A DNA stretch of 64,000 nucleotides from Microbacterium fluvii (GCF_025515205.1 NZ_JAOPFX010000003.1:1-64000), one strand, 5' to 3'; shown: positions 9,118-17,569, counted from the first letter of the stretch. The notes: generated by a model from the sequence alone, not told the origin. Program-made: numbers and translations.

Positions 9118-9878
9118 CGACCGATGTCATCGCCCGCGACGCCGGCAACCGGTCGTGGAACCTCAAGTCGTTCATGGACTCGCTCATCGTCGAACTCGAC
9201 CGCGCACAGGATGTGCTCGGCGTCAAAGGGCTCACCAGGCCCGTCACCTACACCGTGAAAGACGTCGACGTCGATCTGCGCTGCTTTCCGGTCTTCGACG
9301 GCAAGCAGGTCAAGTTCGTCACCGCCGAGCCCGGGCAGGACGGGTCGTCGGCGCTGCGCTTCTCGCTCGGCTCGATCTCGGCGGGCACGATCCGCGACTC
9401 CGCCCCGCAGCCCGCCGACGCCGACGACGTCGCCATCGACGACATCGAAGAACTCGACGCCGACCAGAAGGATGCTCTGGCCGCCGTCGGGGTGCGCAGC
9501 GGCCGCGACCTCGAACGCATCGCCGGCCGCGGCGTCGACCTGAAGAGCGTCACCGACAACCGCGCGCCCGACTACAGCGACCTCGCCGCCATCATCACCA
9601 AGGCGCACCGGCGCCGCACGCCGCCGCGCGTCACCTCGGCCGAGCTCTCGGTGCACGATCGCGCTCTGGTGCTGCACCTCGACGGGGAGAACCTCGCGGT
9701 CGCCTCATCGGCGGGGTTCCCTGCCGCCCTTCTGGACGGAATGCCTCGCGCTGTGCGTGACGCGGGGCCCGATCGGGTGTCGCTGGATGCCTCGGGGTTC
9801 CGCCCGCACGGGCGCCCGGCCCGCCTCACCCTCGCCCTCGATCCGCTCACGGTCCTCACTCTGGAGCTGGCGCCATGA
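9114..9878 (+). CDS. Unknown protein with possible helix-hairpin-helix segment
   Basis: 254 residues. The first 90 residues are beta-rich. Residues about 104-135 (IEELDADQKDALAAVGVRS, then GRDLERIA) resemble a helix-hairpin-helix, a fold used for DNA binding or protein contacts. The C-terminal part alternates short strands and ends in VLTLELAP. No enzyme motif, signal peptide or membrane segment. Coupled by ATGA overlaps on both sides. The last gene before the two cysteine proteases; function unknown. Confidence 0.75.
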   Translation: MTTDVIARDAGNRSWNLKSFMDSLIVELDRAQDVLGVKGLTRPVTYTVKDVDVDLRCFPVFDGKQVKFVTAEPGQDGSSALRFSLGSISAGTIRDSAPQPADADDVAIDDIEELDADQKDALAAVGVRSGRDLERIAGRGVDLKSVTDNRAPDYSDLAAIITKAHRRRTPPRVTSAELSVHDRALVLHLDGENLAVASSAGFPAALLDGMPRAVRDAGPDRVSLDASGFRPHGRPARLTLALDPLTVLTLELAP

Positions 9879-11257
9879 CCAGTCGCATCTCACGCCTCGA
9901 ACAGTCGGTGTGTCGCACCCCCGCACCCGCGAGCGCCGGACGCCGCCGCACGCCGCGTCCCGCGCGCACCGCCGATCGCCGGACCCATGCCTTCGACGAC
10001 GGCGCCGACATCGCCGTGCACGTGTCGGCCGACGCCGCTGTCGCGCCCGCGGCGGAGGCGCCCGCATCCGCCGCCGTCGGCTCCGTGCTGACGACGACGC
10101 CCGTCGCGGGCGGGCCCGCGCCGGCGGGGGCGGCTCCTTCCGCGGTCGGTGATCTCGGAGGGCCGGCGACATCGGATGCCGGCGGCAGCGGACCCGCCGA
10201 GGCGACGCTGGCGGCCGGCTCGGCCGGCACGGCAGGGGAGGCCGACGACCTGGGCGCGGCGCAGTCGGTCGAGCCCGAAGTGGAGAAGATCGACGACTGG
10301 ATCGTCACCGCGCCCGCACCGAGGGCACCCGAGGACGAGGCGGCCTTCGCACAGGACATCCGGGCGATCCTCTCGCACGCCCGCTCAGGACCGCAGCCCG
10401 TGCGTGCGCCGCTCCCCGAGGTGCCGGAGGCGCCCCGCGAGGCGCCGCCAGCCGCCCCGCAGTGGGGTGTGGGCGCGGCCGTCGGCCACGACGTCTTCGA
10501 GCGGATGACCGCGGCCAACGCGCCCAGCCGGTTCGATCAGGGGCCCGTCTCGCTCAGCGTGGACTTCTCGCGGCTCGACGGCGCGCTGGCTGCCGAGGAG
10601 CACACCGCACCCTCCGCAGAGCCGGCTCCGGCCGCTCCGGCTGCCACGCCGTCGGCGCCGACCGCGGCGGTCGCCGAGGCGCCGGCCGAACCGGCGCCCT
10701 CGGCGCCTGCATCCGGCCCGCCCGAGCAGTCCGAGCGTGTGGCGAGCGACGACGTCTTCGCCGTCACCACCGATGCACCGCTCGTGCCGCAGGTGGCCGG
10801 CATGAGCTGTCATGCCGCCGCGTGCGCCTCGGTGGTCGCCTGGCGTGATGAGGTCGCACCCGACCCCGCGGCCATCGCGGCGGGCGAGGGGTATTGGGAG
10901 CAGTTCGCCGAGGGGCGCACCGCGACGTGCCCCGACGTGCTGGAGGCGTTCGGGCTGCAGGTGGCGTCGGCGGGCGAGGCCCCGACCGGCCGCGCGCTGT
11001 GCGCACTGATCGACGAGAACGGCCCCCTCTTCGTCGCGACACAGCCGCCCGGCGAGCATGCGGTCGTCATCGCCGGCGCGAGATCCGACGGATCGGCGAC
11101 CACCGTCGACGTCGTCGACCCGTGGGCAGAGGGCATGACCACCTTCGCCGCGCCCACCACCGGCAGCCGCGCGAGCCTCGCGTGGGATCAGATCGCGACG
11201 CGCATCGGCGGGGCCGTCGGAGCGCAGCTTCTCATCGCCCGCCTCAGGAAGGGGTAG
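9875..11257 (+). CDS. Papain-like cysteine protease with long Pro/Ala linker
   Basis: 460 residues. The last 165 residues are a C39/papain-like domain: Cys312 in QVAGMSCHAAACASVVAW, His395 in GEHAVVIAG and Asp415 in VDVVDPW, in the order seen in AvrRpt2-type and C39-type peptidases. The Trp that usually follows the nucleophile is His here. Residues 1-60 are basic; residues 60-300 are low-complexity Ala/Pro/Glu. The N-terminus (SRISRLEQSV) resembles that of the next gene. No signal peptide, so it probably acts inside the cell, perhaps on operon partners. Pairing with a second, better-conserved protease suggests divided roles. Confidence 0.82.
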   Translation: MTSRISRLEQSVCRTPAPASAGRRRTPRPARTADRRTHAFDDGADIAVHVSADAAVAPAAEAPASAAVGSVLTTTPVAGGPAPAGAAPSAVGDLGGPATSDAGGSGPAEATLAAGSAGTAGEADDLGAAQSVEPEVEKIDDWIVTAPAPRAPEDEAAFAQDIRAILSHARSGPQPVRAPLPEVPEAPREAPPAAPQWGVGAAVGHDVFERMTAANAPSRFDQGPVSLSVDFSRLDGALAAEEHTAPSAEPAPAAPAATPSAPTAAVAEAPAEPAPSAPASGPPEQSERVASDDVFAVTTDAPLVPQVAGMSCHAAACASVVAWRDEVAPDPAAIAAGEGYWEQFAEGRTATCPDVLEAFGLQVASAGEAPTGRALCALIDENGPLFVATQPPGEHAVVIAGARSDGSATTVDVVDPWAEGMTTFAAPTTGSRASLAWDQIATRIGGAVGAQLLIARLRKG

Positions 11258-11261
11258 CACC

Positions 11262-12605
11262 ATGAATCGGATCCAGGCCCTCGAACGCGACATCCGCCGT
11301 CATTCGCAGCGCATCGCGGCGCGGGCGCCGGTGCCGGCGAAGAAGCCCGCGCCGCCCCCGACGCCGCCGACCCCGAGCGCGCCGACCGCTGCCGGCCCGA
11401 CGGTCAGCGCGACGGCATCCGCTCTGTCGTCCTGGCAGGGGACGCGCTCGCGCGCGTCGTCGATGTCGGCACCTCGGCGGCGTCGCGCCCGCGCGATGAG
11501 CATGCTCGACTACCGCGTGCCCGACCTGCCGATGCCCATCCAGCAGACCTCGACGATGGTGTGCTGGGCCTTCGTGGCCACCATGATGGCGTCGTGGCGC
11601 GACCGGCAGAGCTGGGCGGTGCCCGCCTACATCGGCAGTCTGGGCGGCCCGTGGAAGGGCAAGCTCGATGCCAACAGCGGACTCTCGGCGGCTGAGGCCC
11701 CCGTGCTGCTGGCGACGATGGGCGTGCAGATCGAGACGACGCAGGCGAACTTCACCAGTGAGCGCTGGGAGTCGATGCTGCGGGAGTGGGGCCCGATCTG
11801 GGTCACGGCCGACAACAATCCGGCCGCCGGGGTGCAGGGCGTGCACGCGCACATCCTCGTCGGCATCCACGGGCCCTCCGATGGCGACCCCAGGGTCGAT
11901 GTCATCGACCCTGGCCTGGGCCGCGAGGTGTCGATGCCGATGTCGCAGTTCGTCGCGAAGTACGAGCAGCTCGCGAACACCGCGTTCGCCGGGTTCCAGA
12001 TCCGGCACTGGCCGGCTCGCGCACAGCAGGCCGCGCAGCTGTCGGCCTCGTGGGCGCAGCAGGCGCTCGAGCGGGCCCGCCAGATGTCGCCGGCGGCGGT
12101 CGCGGCGGGCGTCGGCTTGGTCGGCCTGCTGTTCAGCACCTATAAGGAAGCTGCCACCTCCCATGGTCTGCAGTGGGAGAAGGCAGGGTTGAGGGGCAAG
12201 GTCGTGCCCGGAGACCTCGAGGCGAAGAAGCATCTCGCCGAGGTCGGCCCGTTCCGCAAGACGAGCTTCCGCTCCCTGCGCCGGCTCGTCTGGGACTACC
12301 TGGTGTTCGAGGACAACGTCGGCGCGGAGTTCGAGGTGACCTATCAGTACAACGGGACCTGTCTGGCCGAGGTGCACATCGAGAACATCAGCTACGCGCC
12401 GCCGGCGCCGCTGACGGGCCGGGTGCTGTCGGTCGACACGAGCGTCAATCAGTCGTTCGCCGATGAGCAGGGGGATGTCAGTGCGGTCGACGTCGGCATC
12501 ACGTATCGCTTCCAGCAGCCGAGCGGGTCGGCGGGGACCTACACGCAGCACTACATCATCTACGGCGACGGTCGCACGCCGCAGTTCACCGAGACGCGCG
12601 GCTGA
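11262..12605 (+). CDS. Papain-like cysteine protease (AvrRpt2-like), last gene of operon
   Basis: 447 residues. A short helical N-terminus (NRIQALERDI) and Pro/Ala linker lead to a papain-like domain with Gln-rich pre-site and Cys101 in QQTSTMVCWAFVATMM, His195 in GVHAHILVGI and Asp216 in VDVIDPG. This matches the AvrRpt2/C39-like pattern well. Residues about 270-290 are a hydrophobic Ala/Val/Gly/Leu helix, and the final 140 residues are an unassigned beta-rich domain that may bind substrate. It starts four bases after the previous stop. A strong hairpin terminator follows, closing the operon. Confidence 0.85.
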   Translation: MNRIQALERDIRRHSQRIAARAPVPAKKPAPPPTPPTPSAPTAAGPTVSATASALSSWQGTRSRASSMSAPRRRRARAMSMLDYRVPDLPMPIQQTSTMVCWAFVATMMASWRDRQSWAVPAYIGSLGGPWKGKLDANSGLSAAEAPVLLATMGVQIETTQANFTSERWESMLREWGPIWVTADNNPAAGVQGVHAHILVGIHGPSDGDPRVDVIDPGLGREVSMPMSQFVAKYEQLANTAFAGFQIRHWPARAQQAAQLSASWAQQALERARQMSPAAVAAGVGLVGLLFSTYKEAATSHGLQWEKAGLRGKVVPGDLEAKKHLAEVGPFRKTSFRSLRRLVWDYLVFEDNVGAEFEVTYQYNGTCLAEVHIENISYAPPAPLTGRVLSVDTSVNQSFADEQGDVSAVDVGITYRFQQPSGSAGTYTQHYIIYGDGRTPQFTETRG

Positions 12606-12610
12606 GGCCG

Positions 12611-12645
12611 GTCGTGCCCCGTCTCCCGGCGAGACGGGGCACGAC
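12611..12645. terminator. Bidirectional hairpin terminator
   Basis: A perfect 15-bp stem (12611-12625 pairs with 12631-12645) with a 5-base loop sits between the end of the protease operon and the convergent alarmone synthetase gene. There is no clear T run, as is common in actinobacteria. Confidence 0.85.
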
Positions 12646-12653
12646 CCCGCGCC

Positions 12654-13352
12654 TCACACCCGTTCGATGCGGGGGCCGTGCAGCTCGCGGTGCAGGCGCT
12701 CCATGCGCGAGTCGAGCTCGGCGGCGGTGTCTGCGGCATCCTTCAGCTCAGCCAGCAGCGACCCCGGCACCCGCGCGTCGTACTTGTAGTAGATCTTGTG
12801 CTCGAGGCTCGCCCAGAAGTCCATCGCGATCGTGCGGAACTGCACCTCGACGGGCACGTCCACCCGCCCCGACGAGAGGAACACCGGCACCTGGACGACG
12901 GCGTGCAGGCTCTTGTAGCCGTTGGGCTTCGGTTCGGCGATGTAGTCCTTCACCCGCAGGATCGTGATGTCGTCCTGCGCGGTGAGCAGGTCGAACAGGC
13001 GGTAGGCGTCGGCGACGAAGCTGCAGGTCACCCGAACCCCCGCGATGTCGGTGATGCTCGCGCGGATCGTGTCGAAGTCGGGCTCGATGCCCTTGCGGGC
13101 GACCTTGTCGACGATGCTGTCGGCCGCCTTCACGCGGCTCGAGACGTGCTCGATCGGGTTGTAGTCGTGCATCTGCTGGAACTCGTCGCGGAGGATGCCG
13201 AGCTTGGTCTCGACCTCGCGCAGCCCGAACTCGTACTCCAGCAGCAGGTGCTGGAACTCGTCGCGCATCGACTTCAGCTGCTCGGGCGAGAAGGTCACGA
13301 CGCCGTCGTCGCTGGTCACGGACAGGGAGCGGGGTGCCGCCGGGCTCTGCAT
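12654..13352 (-). CDS. Small alarmone synthetase (RelA/SpoT synthetase domain)
   Basis: 232 residues. A single (p)ppGpp synthetase domain without hydrolase or regulatory domains, as in RelQ-type small alarmone synthetases. Signature segments are visible: KDYIAEPKPNGYKSLHAVV, EVQFRTIAMDFWASLEHKI, and the preceding ITDIAGVRVTCSF. The product would transfer pyrophosphate from ATP to GTP or GDP in stress signalling. Start ATG 13352 is preferred to longer frames because a TACCGT -10 box (13364-13359 on the minus strand) lies six bases upstream, predicting a leaderless mRNA, and the earlier codons are non-coding in character. Divergent from a TetR gene. Confidence 0.92.
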   Translation of the reverse strand: MQSPAAPRSLSVTSDDGVVTFSPEQLKSMRDEFQHLLLEYEFGLREVETKLGILRDEFQQMHDYNPIEHVSSRVKAADSIVDKVARKGIEPDFDTIRASITDIAGVRVTCSFVADAYRLFDLLTAQDDITILRVKDYIAEPKPNGYKSLHAVVQVPVFLSSGRVDVPVEVQFRTIAMDFWASLEHKIYYKYDARVPGSLLAELKDAADTAAELDSRMERLHRELHGPRIERV

Positions 13353-13425
13353 GCTCCGACGGTATCCGCCGCGCATCAGCGGGGGCTGTGAAGTGCGCGA
13401 CGCTCCGGCACGGCATGATGGCGGG

Positions 13426-14019
13426 GTGAGCGACAACCCCGTCGGCCGGCCCCGCCAGACCACGCACGACGAGATCCGCCGCACCGCGGTGGCCCTGTTC
13501 GCCGAGCACGGGTACGCCGAGACGTCGCTGGTTCAGATCGCGGCAGCATCCGGCATCAGCCGCACGACGCTGTTCTCGTACTTTCCCGCGAAGAGCGACC
13601 TGCTGTGGGAGGACCACGACCGGCTGGTCGCCCTGATGGAGCAGAGGCTGGCAGCGGCAGCCGACGACCCCGCGGTCGACACGCTTGTCGCGGGGATGCT
13701 GGCGATCGCGCACTACGGCGTGGGCGAGCACGAGGGGCTCGCGCTGCGCTGGCGCATCGTGCGCGACGACCCCGCGCTGCGGGCCGTCGCGTTCGCCCGC
13801 AGCGACGAACTGCTCGACGCGCTCGTGGCCGCGGTGGTTGCGCGGCGCGACGGGATCGACGTGCTGCTGGTCGACAGCGTCGCGCGCGCCCTGATGGCGG
13901 TCGCGTCGCGGTGCACCGAGGAGTGGTCGCTGCTCGATGCCCCCGCCGTCGACCTCGACGTGTTCACGGCCGAGCGGCTGCGTCCGATCGCCGATGCGCT
14001 GCGGCCCCTGCTCGGGTGA
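13426..14019 (+). CDS. TetR/AcrR family transcriptional repressor
   Basis: 197 residues. The N-terminal HTH reads EIRRTAVALFAEHGYAETSL and IAAASGISRTTLFSYFPAKSD; the remainder is a helical ligand-binding domain of normal size. Start GTG 13426 follows a CATGAT -10-like hexamer (13414-13419) by six bases, consistent with a leaderless transcript. A perfect 9+3+9 palindrome directly downstream, ahead of an alcohol dehydrogenase gene, is its likely operator. Confidence 0.92.
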   Translation: MSDNPVGRPRQTTHDEIRRTAVALFAEHGYAETSLVQIAAASGISRTTLFSYFPAKSDLLWEDHDRLVALMEQRLAAAADDPAVDTLVAGMLAIAHYGVGEHEGLALRWRIVRDDPALRAVAFARSDELLDALVAAVVARRDGIDVLLVDSVARALMAVASRCTEEWSLLDAPAVDLDVFTAERLRPIADALRPLLG

Positions 14020-14027
14020 TCTCCAGA

Positions 14028-14048
14028 TTTCCGAACTCTGTTCGGAAA
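14028..14048. promoter_or_regulatory. Palindromic operator upstream of alcohol dehydrogenase
   Basis: Arms TTTCCGAAC (14028-14036) and GTTCGGAAA (14040-14048) are perfect inverted repeats around TCT. A TAGGAT -10-like hexamer lies just downstream at about 14054. The site fits a TetR dimer operator, and the TetR gene ends nine bases before it. Confidence 0.75.
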
Positions 14049-14117
14049 TAGGCGTAGGATCGCGGCGCGGGCATCGCGCACGTCGGTGCCCCGCAGCATC
14101 CGCTCGAAGGGGAGAAC

Positions 14118-15134
14118 ATGAAGACACTGATGGTGACCGCGCCCGACACGGCGGAGTGGGTCGAGACCGAGCGCCCGGCCGCCGGGCCCGCCGACATCGT
14201 CGTGGGCATCAGGGCATGCGGCATCTGCGGTTCCGACTCGCTCTACGTGCACGTCGGCGGCATCCCGCCGCGGCAGGGACAGACGCCGCTCGGGCACGAG
14301 CCGGCCGGCGAGGTCGTCGAGGTGGGCGCCGATGTCGAGGGCGTGAAGGTCGGCGACCACGTCGTGATCAACCCGATGGCCAACCGCGACGGCATCATCG
14401 GCTCCGGCGGCGCGCAGGGCGCGCTCTCACCGGAGGTCGTGCTGTTCGACGCGCAGGCGGGGATCAACTTCCGCGTGATCCCCGACGATATCCCGTGGGA
14501 GGTCGCCGCGCTCAACGAGCCGATGGCGGTCGCCTACCACGGCGTCAATCGCTCGGGCGCCGGCGAGGGGTCGAAGGTCGTCGTCTTCGGCGCCGGACCC
14601 GTGGGGCTGGGCGCCGCCATCGGATTCAAGAGCAAGGGCGCCGCGCACGTCGTGGTCGTCGACGTCGTGCCGAACCGGCTCGAGAAGGCGCTGAAGGTGG
14701 GAGCGGATGCGGTGATCGACTCGTCTTCGGAGGATGTCGCCGCGCGGCTCATCGAGCTGCACGGCGAGGTGCCCGGGTTCATGGGGCGCCCCGGCAAGCC
14801 GGCCACCGACGTGTACTTCGACGCCGCCGGCGTGCCCGCCGTGATCGACACGGCCCTCGCCGCAGCCAAGAGCCGCGCCGTGCTCACGATCGTCGCGGTG
14901 CACAAGAAGCCGGTCGAGGTCGACTTCCAGACGATCCTCACGAGCGAGGTCGACATCCGCATGTCGATGGGCTACCCCACCGAGATCTTCGAGGTGACCG
15001 ACTCGATCATCGCCTCGTGGGACAAGTACCGCCACATCATCAGCGATGTGCTGCCGTTCGACCGCGCCGACGAGGCGCTGGCGCTGGCCTCGACTCCGGG
15101 CGCGACGGACAAGGTCGTGGTGGTCTTCGAGTAG
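14118..15134 (+). CDS. Zinc-type alcohol/sorbitol dehydrogenase (MDR family)
   Basis: 338 residues of the zinc-dependent medium-chain dehydrogenase family, close to polyol and threonine dehydrogenases. Seen: GICGSDSLYVHVGG with the catalytic zinc Cys, GHEPAGEVVEVG with the zinc His-Glu pair, and the nucleotide-binding loop VVFGAGPVGLGAAIGF. The structural-zinc four-Cys loop seems absent. It would oxidise a secondary alcohol or polyol with NAD(P)+; the substrate is unknown. GAAGGGGAG precedes the ATG. Probably repressed by the adjacent TetR protein through the palindrome at 14028-14048. Confidence 0.88.
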   Translation: MKTLMVTAPDTAEWVETERPAAGPADIVVGIRACGICGSDSLYVHVGGIPPRQGQTPLGHEPAGEVVEVGADVEGVKVGDHVVINPMANRDGIIGSGGAQGALSPEVVLFDAQAGINFRVIPDDIPWEVAALNEPMAVAYHGVNRSGAGEGSKVVVFGAGPVGLGAAIGFKSKGAAHVVVVDVVPNRLEKALKVGADAVIDSSSEDVAARLIELHGEVPGFMGRPGKPATDVYFDAAGVPAVIDTALAAAKSRAVLTIVAVHKKPVEVDFQTILTSEVDIRMSMGYPTEIFEVTDSIIASWDKYRHIISDVLPFDRADEALALASTPGATDKVVVVFE

Positions 15135-15148
15135 GCCACGCGCCCCGC

Positions 15149-15595
15149 TCACTCGGTGAGCGAAAGGCCTTCGTCGGTGTCGTTCGGGTCGGCCGCCGCG
15201 GGCAGCGCCACCCGATCGCTCGCCTCGGCGATGCCCCTCAGGGCCTTGCGATCGCGGCGGCCGGCGGTGGCACGGTACGACGAGCGGATGCGGTCGGCGA
15301 CGAGACCCGACAGGTGGCCCCACGGGTCGGTCGTGACCATCATCCAGGTGTGGTGCTTGCCCCAGGTCTCGTCTTCGAGCACCTCGAAGGCGATCGCGGC
15401 GATGCCGTCGGGGTCGAGCGGCGCGCCGACCTCGGCGATCAGGCGAGCCTGCACACGCGGGACGACGCGCAGTGCGGCCTGGTCGACGAACCGGGCGCGC
15501 TCGAGATCGTCGGGCTCGCCGGAGAGGAGCCCCCGGCCGCGGAGGCTCGAGAGAAAGCTGCGGAGCTCGCGGTCGCTCCAGAGTGCGTCGTGCAT
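15149..15595 (-). CDS. Conserved-looking hypothetical protein
   Basis: 148 residues, not recognised. Hydrophilic, with an N-terminal helical region (LRSFLSSLRGRGLLSG) and an aromatic-rich centre (ETWGKHHTWMMVTTDPWGH). No signal peptide or membrane segment. GAGGAC lies before the ATG at 15595. A long 5' leader containing nested hairpins precedes it, beginning near a TACTGT -10-like box (about 15728-15723 on the minus strand). Convergent with the dehydrogenase gene. Confidence 0.72.
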   Translation of the reverse strand: MHDALWSDRELRSFLSSLRGRGLLSGEPDDLERARFVDQAALRVVPRVQARLIAEVGAPLDPDGIAAIAFEVLEDETWGKHHTWMMVTTDPWGHLSGLVADRIRSSYRATAGRRDRKALRGIAEASDRVALPAAADPNDTDEGLSLTE

Positions 15596-15634
15596 GATCG
15601 TGACTGTCCTCTTACGTCGGTGAACGGTGACAAC

Positions 15635-15689
15635 AGGAAGAGCCGAGCGGCTCGGCAGGCATCAGGCCTGGGCCGTGGCTCGGCTTCCT
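15635..15689 (-). promoter_or_regulatory. Nested hairpin in leader of the 15595 gene
   Basis: An outer stem pairs AGGAAGAGCCGAG (15635-15647) with CTCGGCTTCCT (15679-15689), one bulge. A smaller palindrome around GCCGAGCGGCTCGGC lies in the left arm, so two alternative folds exist in the likely 5' leader of the minus-strand gene. This is compatible with an attenuator or a protein-binding leader; no known riboswitch class was recognised. Confidence 0.4.
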
Positions 15690-15792
15690 GGGTTCATCGA
15701 CTCGACAGACACGAGAACCGACAGTAGAGGTGCGGCGGGGCGGCGTCAAGCGTGCGGGCCGGGATGGGGCAGCATCCGCGTCGCCGGCCGGA

Positions 15793-15845
15793 ATACCACG
15801 TATGCCCGAAGCGGCATTCTGCCGAGGCCGCCCCGCGCCTAGCGT
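15793..15845 (+). promoter_or_regulatory. LysR-type operator and -10 box of SnoaL-like gene
   Basis: ATACCACGTAT at 15793-15803 and TAGCGT at 15840-15845 are 47 bp apart, start to start. The same pair and spacing occurs at five other promoters of the catabolic island. The gene starts at 15881. Confidence 0.7.
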
Positions 15846-15880
15846 CGGAGCAGACCCTTCGACGACGAGAGGACGCCCCG

Positions 15881-16309
15881 ATGCAGGAGGCGCGGTTCCG
15901 CGAGTACATCCGCCGGTTCAACGAAGAAGACGACACCGCCTTCGACGACTACCTGGCCCCCGACATGCACATGAAGAACGGCACGCTGGAGTTCGACGGC
16001 GTCGACGGCATGAAGCACCACTACCGCGACCTCATCTGGCCGCACTTCGTCGAGCGGCTGACGGTGCCGCGATTCGTCTCCGACGACGGGCGCGCGGCGA
16101 TCCAGATGAACACGGTCTTCACCGCCAAGCACGACGCCGACGACACCCTCTTCGGTGCCGTCAAGAAGGGCGAGACGTTCCAGTTCGACGGCGTCATCAT
16201 GTACGAGATCGACGACACCGACCGGTTCGCCGACATCCTGGTGGCCTACAACTCGTTCGTCTACACCGACCTCGAAGGCAACAGCCGCGACCTCGGCATC
16301 CCGCACTGA
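15881..16309 (+). CDS. SnoaL-like / NTF2-fold protein
   Basis: 142 residues with the size and pattern of an NTF2-like domain: an N-terminal helix (FREYIRRFNEEDDTAFDDYLAPD), then alternating strands ending in a Tyr/Phe-rich sheet. Such proteins act as small cyclases, isomerases or hydratases, or as binding proteins; the role here is unknown. The start at 15881 has GAGAGGAC upstream. It carries the island-type LysR operator, so it probably belongs to the aromatic regulon even though it lies apart from it. Confidence 0.8.
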   Translation: MQEARFREYIRRFNEEDDTAFDDYLAPDMHMKNGTLEFDGVDGMKHHYRDLIWPHFVERLTVPRFVSDDGRAAIQMNTVFTAKHDADDTLFGAVKKGETFQFDGVIMYEIDDTDRFADILVAYNSFVYTDLEGNSRDLGIPH

Positions 16310-16344
16310 GCCCGGGGCGCCGCATCGGGTCTGCCGGCATTGCC

Positions 16345-16448
16345 GAGATCTCCTGATCTCGTGCAGGCGCGACCCGAGATCTCCTGATTACGCCGACGCA
16401 GGTCGTTTCGGCGCGATTCGTCCTGCGTGAGCGAGATCTCCTGATCTC
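16345..16448. repeat. Cluster of GAGATC-TCCT-GATCTC repeats with hairpin
   Basis: Copies at 16345-16360, 16376-16389 (last bases changed) and 16433-16448. Between the second and third, ACGCAGG (16396-16402) pairs with CCTGCGT (16422-16428). The arrangement parallels the units at 52.1-52.3 kb but with a G-C pair where those have A-T, a compensatory change that supports a conserved stem. Nothing else is seen between 16310 and 16508. Confidence 0.8.
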
Positions 16449-16508
16449 GCTCGGGGGCCGTGGCGAGGGATCGGCCGACGGGCGGATGCTGCCCCCTCAG
16501 CCCGCAGG

Positions 16509-17453
16509 TCATTCCTCGGGCTGGTCGATGCCCTCGGTGCCGAACTCGACGAGCTCGGCGGCATGCCGCAGGCGCTGGACCAGCCATTGCAGCGCCGCGT
16601 CGTCGGTCTTCGACGGATGCCAGTGCGCGGCCTCGACGAGCACGCTCGGCGCGATCGGCACGTCGGCGATGACGAGTCCGAGGGCGTCGGCGTAGCGGTG
16701 CGCCGTGCGCTCGGGCACCCACCCGACCCAGGGCGTCCCGGCGACGGCGAACGGCACAGGAAGGAACCCCTGCACGGTGGCCGCGACCGAAGGGGAGAGG
16801 TCGGCGGCGGCGAGCATATCGTCGATGTGGGTCGCGGCGTGCGCGCCGAACACCGAGCGCACGTGCCGGAGGTCGCGCAGGGCATCCAGCGAGAGCGAGC
16901 CGTTGCGGAGCGCGGGGTTGGCGGCATCCGCGATGCACACGAATCGATCGCTGAACAGCGACGCCCGCTTGCCAGGAACTCCGCGGCCGGCGCCGGCGAT
17001 CGTGACGTCGCTTCGAAGCAGATCGACGGCCGAGATCTCGGCATCGAGGGCGAGCCCACTGAACTCGACGCGGGTGTGCGGCGCCTCGCGCTCGAGGAGG
17101 CCGATGAGGGGGCTCGTCAACTCCGAGAGCACGTAGTCGCTCGCCGCGACGAGGAACGTGCGCGAGCTCGTCGCCGGATCGAACTCGGGAAGGGCGTCGA
17201 AGGTGCGCTGCACCTCGACCATGCATTCGGCGACGGCGGGGATGAGCGACTCCGCCCGCGGCGTCAGCACGAAGCCGCGCCCGTCGCGCTCGAGGAGCGG
17301 GTCGCCGAAGAGCTCGCGCAGCCGCGACAGCGCGCCGCTCACGGCCGGCTGCGTCATGCCCACGCGCTCGCCGGCCCGGGTGAGGTTGCGCTCGATCAGC
17401 AGCGCGTCGAGCACGACGATGAGGTTGAGATCGAGCTTGCGGACGTCGGTCAC
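16509..17453 (-). CDS. LysR family regulator (NodD-like)
   Basis: 314 residues. HTH at the N-terminus (NLTRAGERVGMTQPAVSGALSRLRELF) and a periplasmic-binding-like effector domain (about 95-300), typical of the NodD/PcpR-like branch that senses aromatic compounds. Very similar in plan to the LysR protein at 31155-32087. Starts at GTG. It lies downstream of the sugar transporter operon in the same direction but has no obvious target next to it; it may act on the scattered operator sites of the island. Confidence 0.9.
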   Translation of the reverse strand: MTDVRKLDLNLIVVLDALLIERNLTRAGERVGMTQPAVSGALSRLRELFGDPLLERDGRGFVLTPRAESLIPAVAECMVEVQRTFDALPEFDPATSSRTFLVAASDYVLSELTSPLIGLLEREAPHTRVEFSGLALDAEISAVDLLRSDVTIAGAGRGVPGKRASLFSDRFVCIADAANPALRNGSLSLDALRDLRHVRSVFGAHAATHIDDMLAAADLSPSVAATVQGFLPVPFAVAGTPWVGWVPERTAHRYADALGLVIADVPIAPSVLVEAAHWHPSKTDDAALQWLVQRLRHAAELVEFGTEGIDQPEE

Positions 17454-17519
17454 GGCGGTGTGTTCCTGGCTATCGGGAGGTGCGGTCTCATCCTAGGGAA
17501 GCGAGCTGTGCGCGAACGA

Positions 17520-17557
17520 TGAAGCGGCCCACCGGACGAAGCCGATGGGCCGCTTCA
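17520..17557 (-). terminator. Hairpin terminator of sugar ABC operon
   Basis: TGAAGCGGCCCA (17520-17531) is perfectly complementary to TGGGCCGCTTCA (17546-17557) with a 14-base loop. It lies 12 bases beyond the permease stop codon. Confidence 0.8.
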
Positions 17558-17569
17558 ACGATCAGACCG

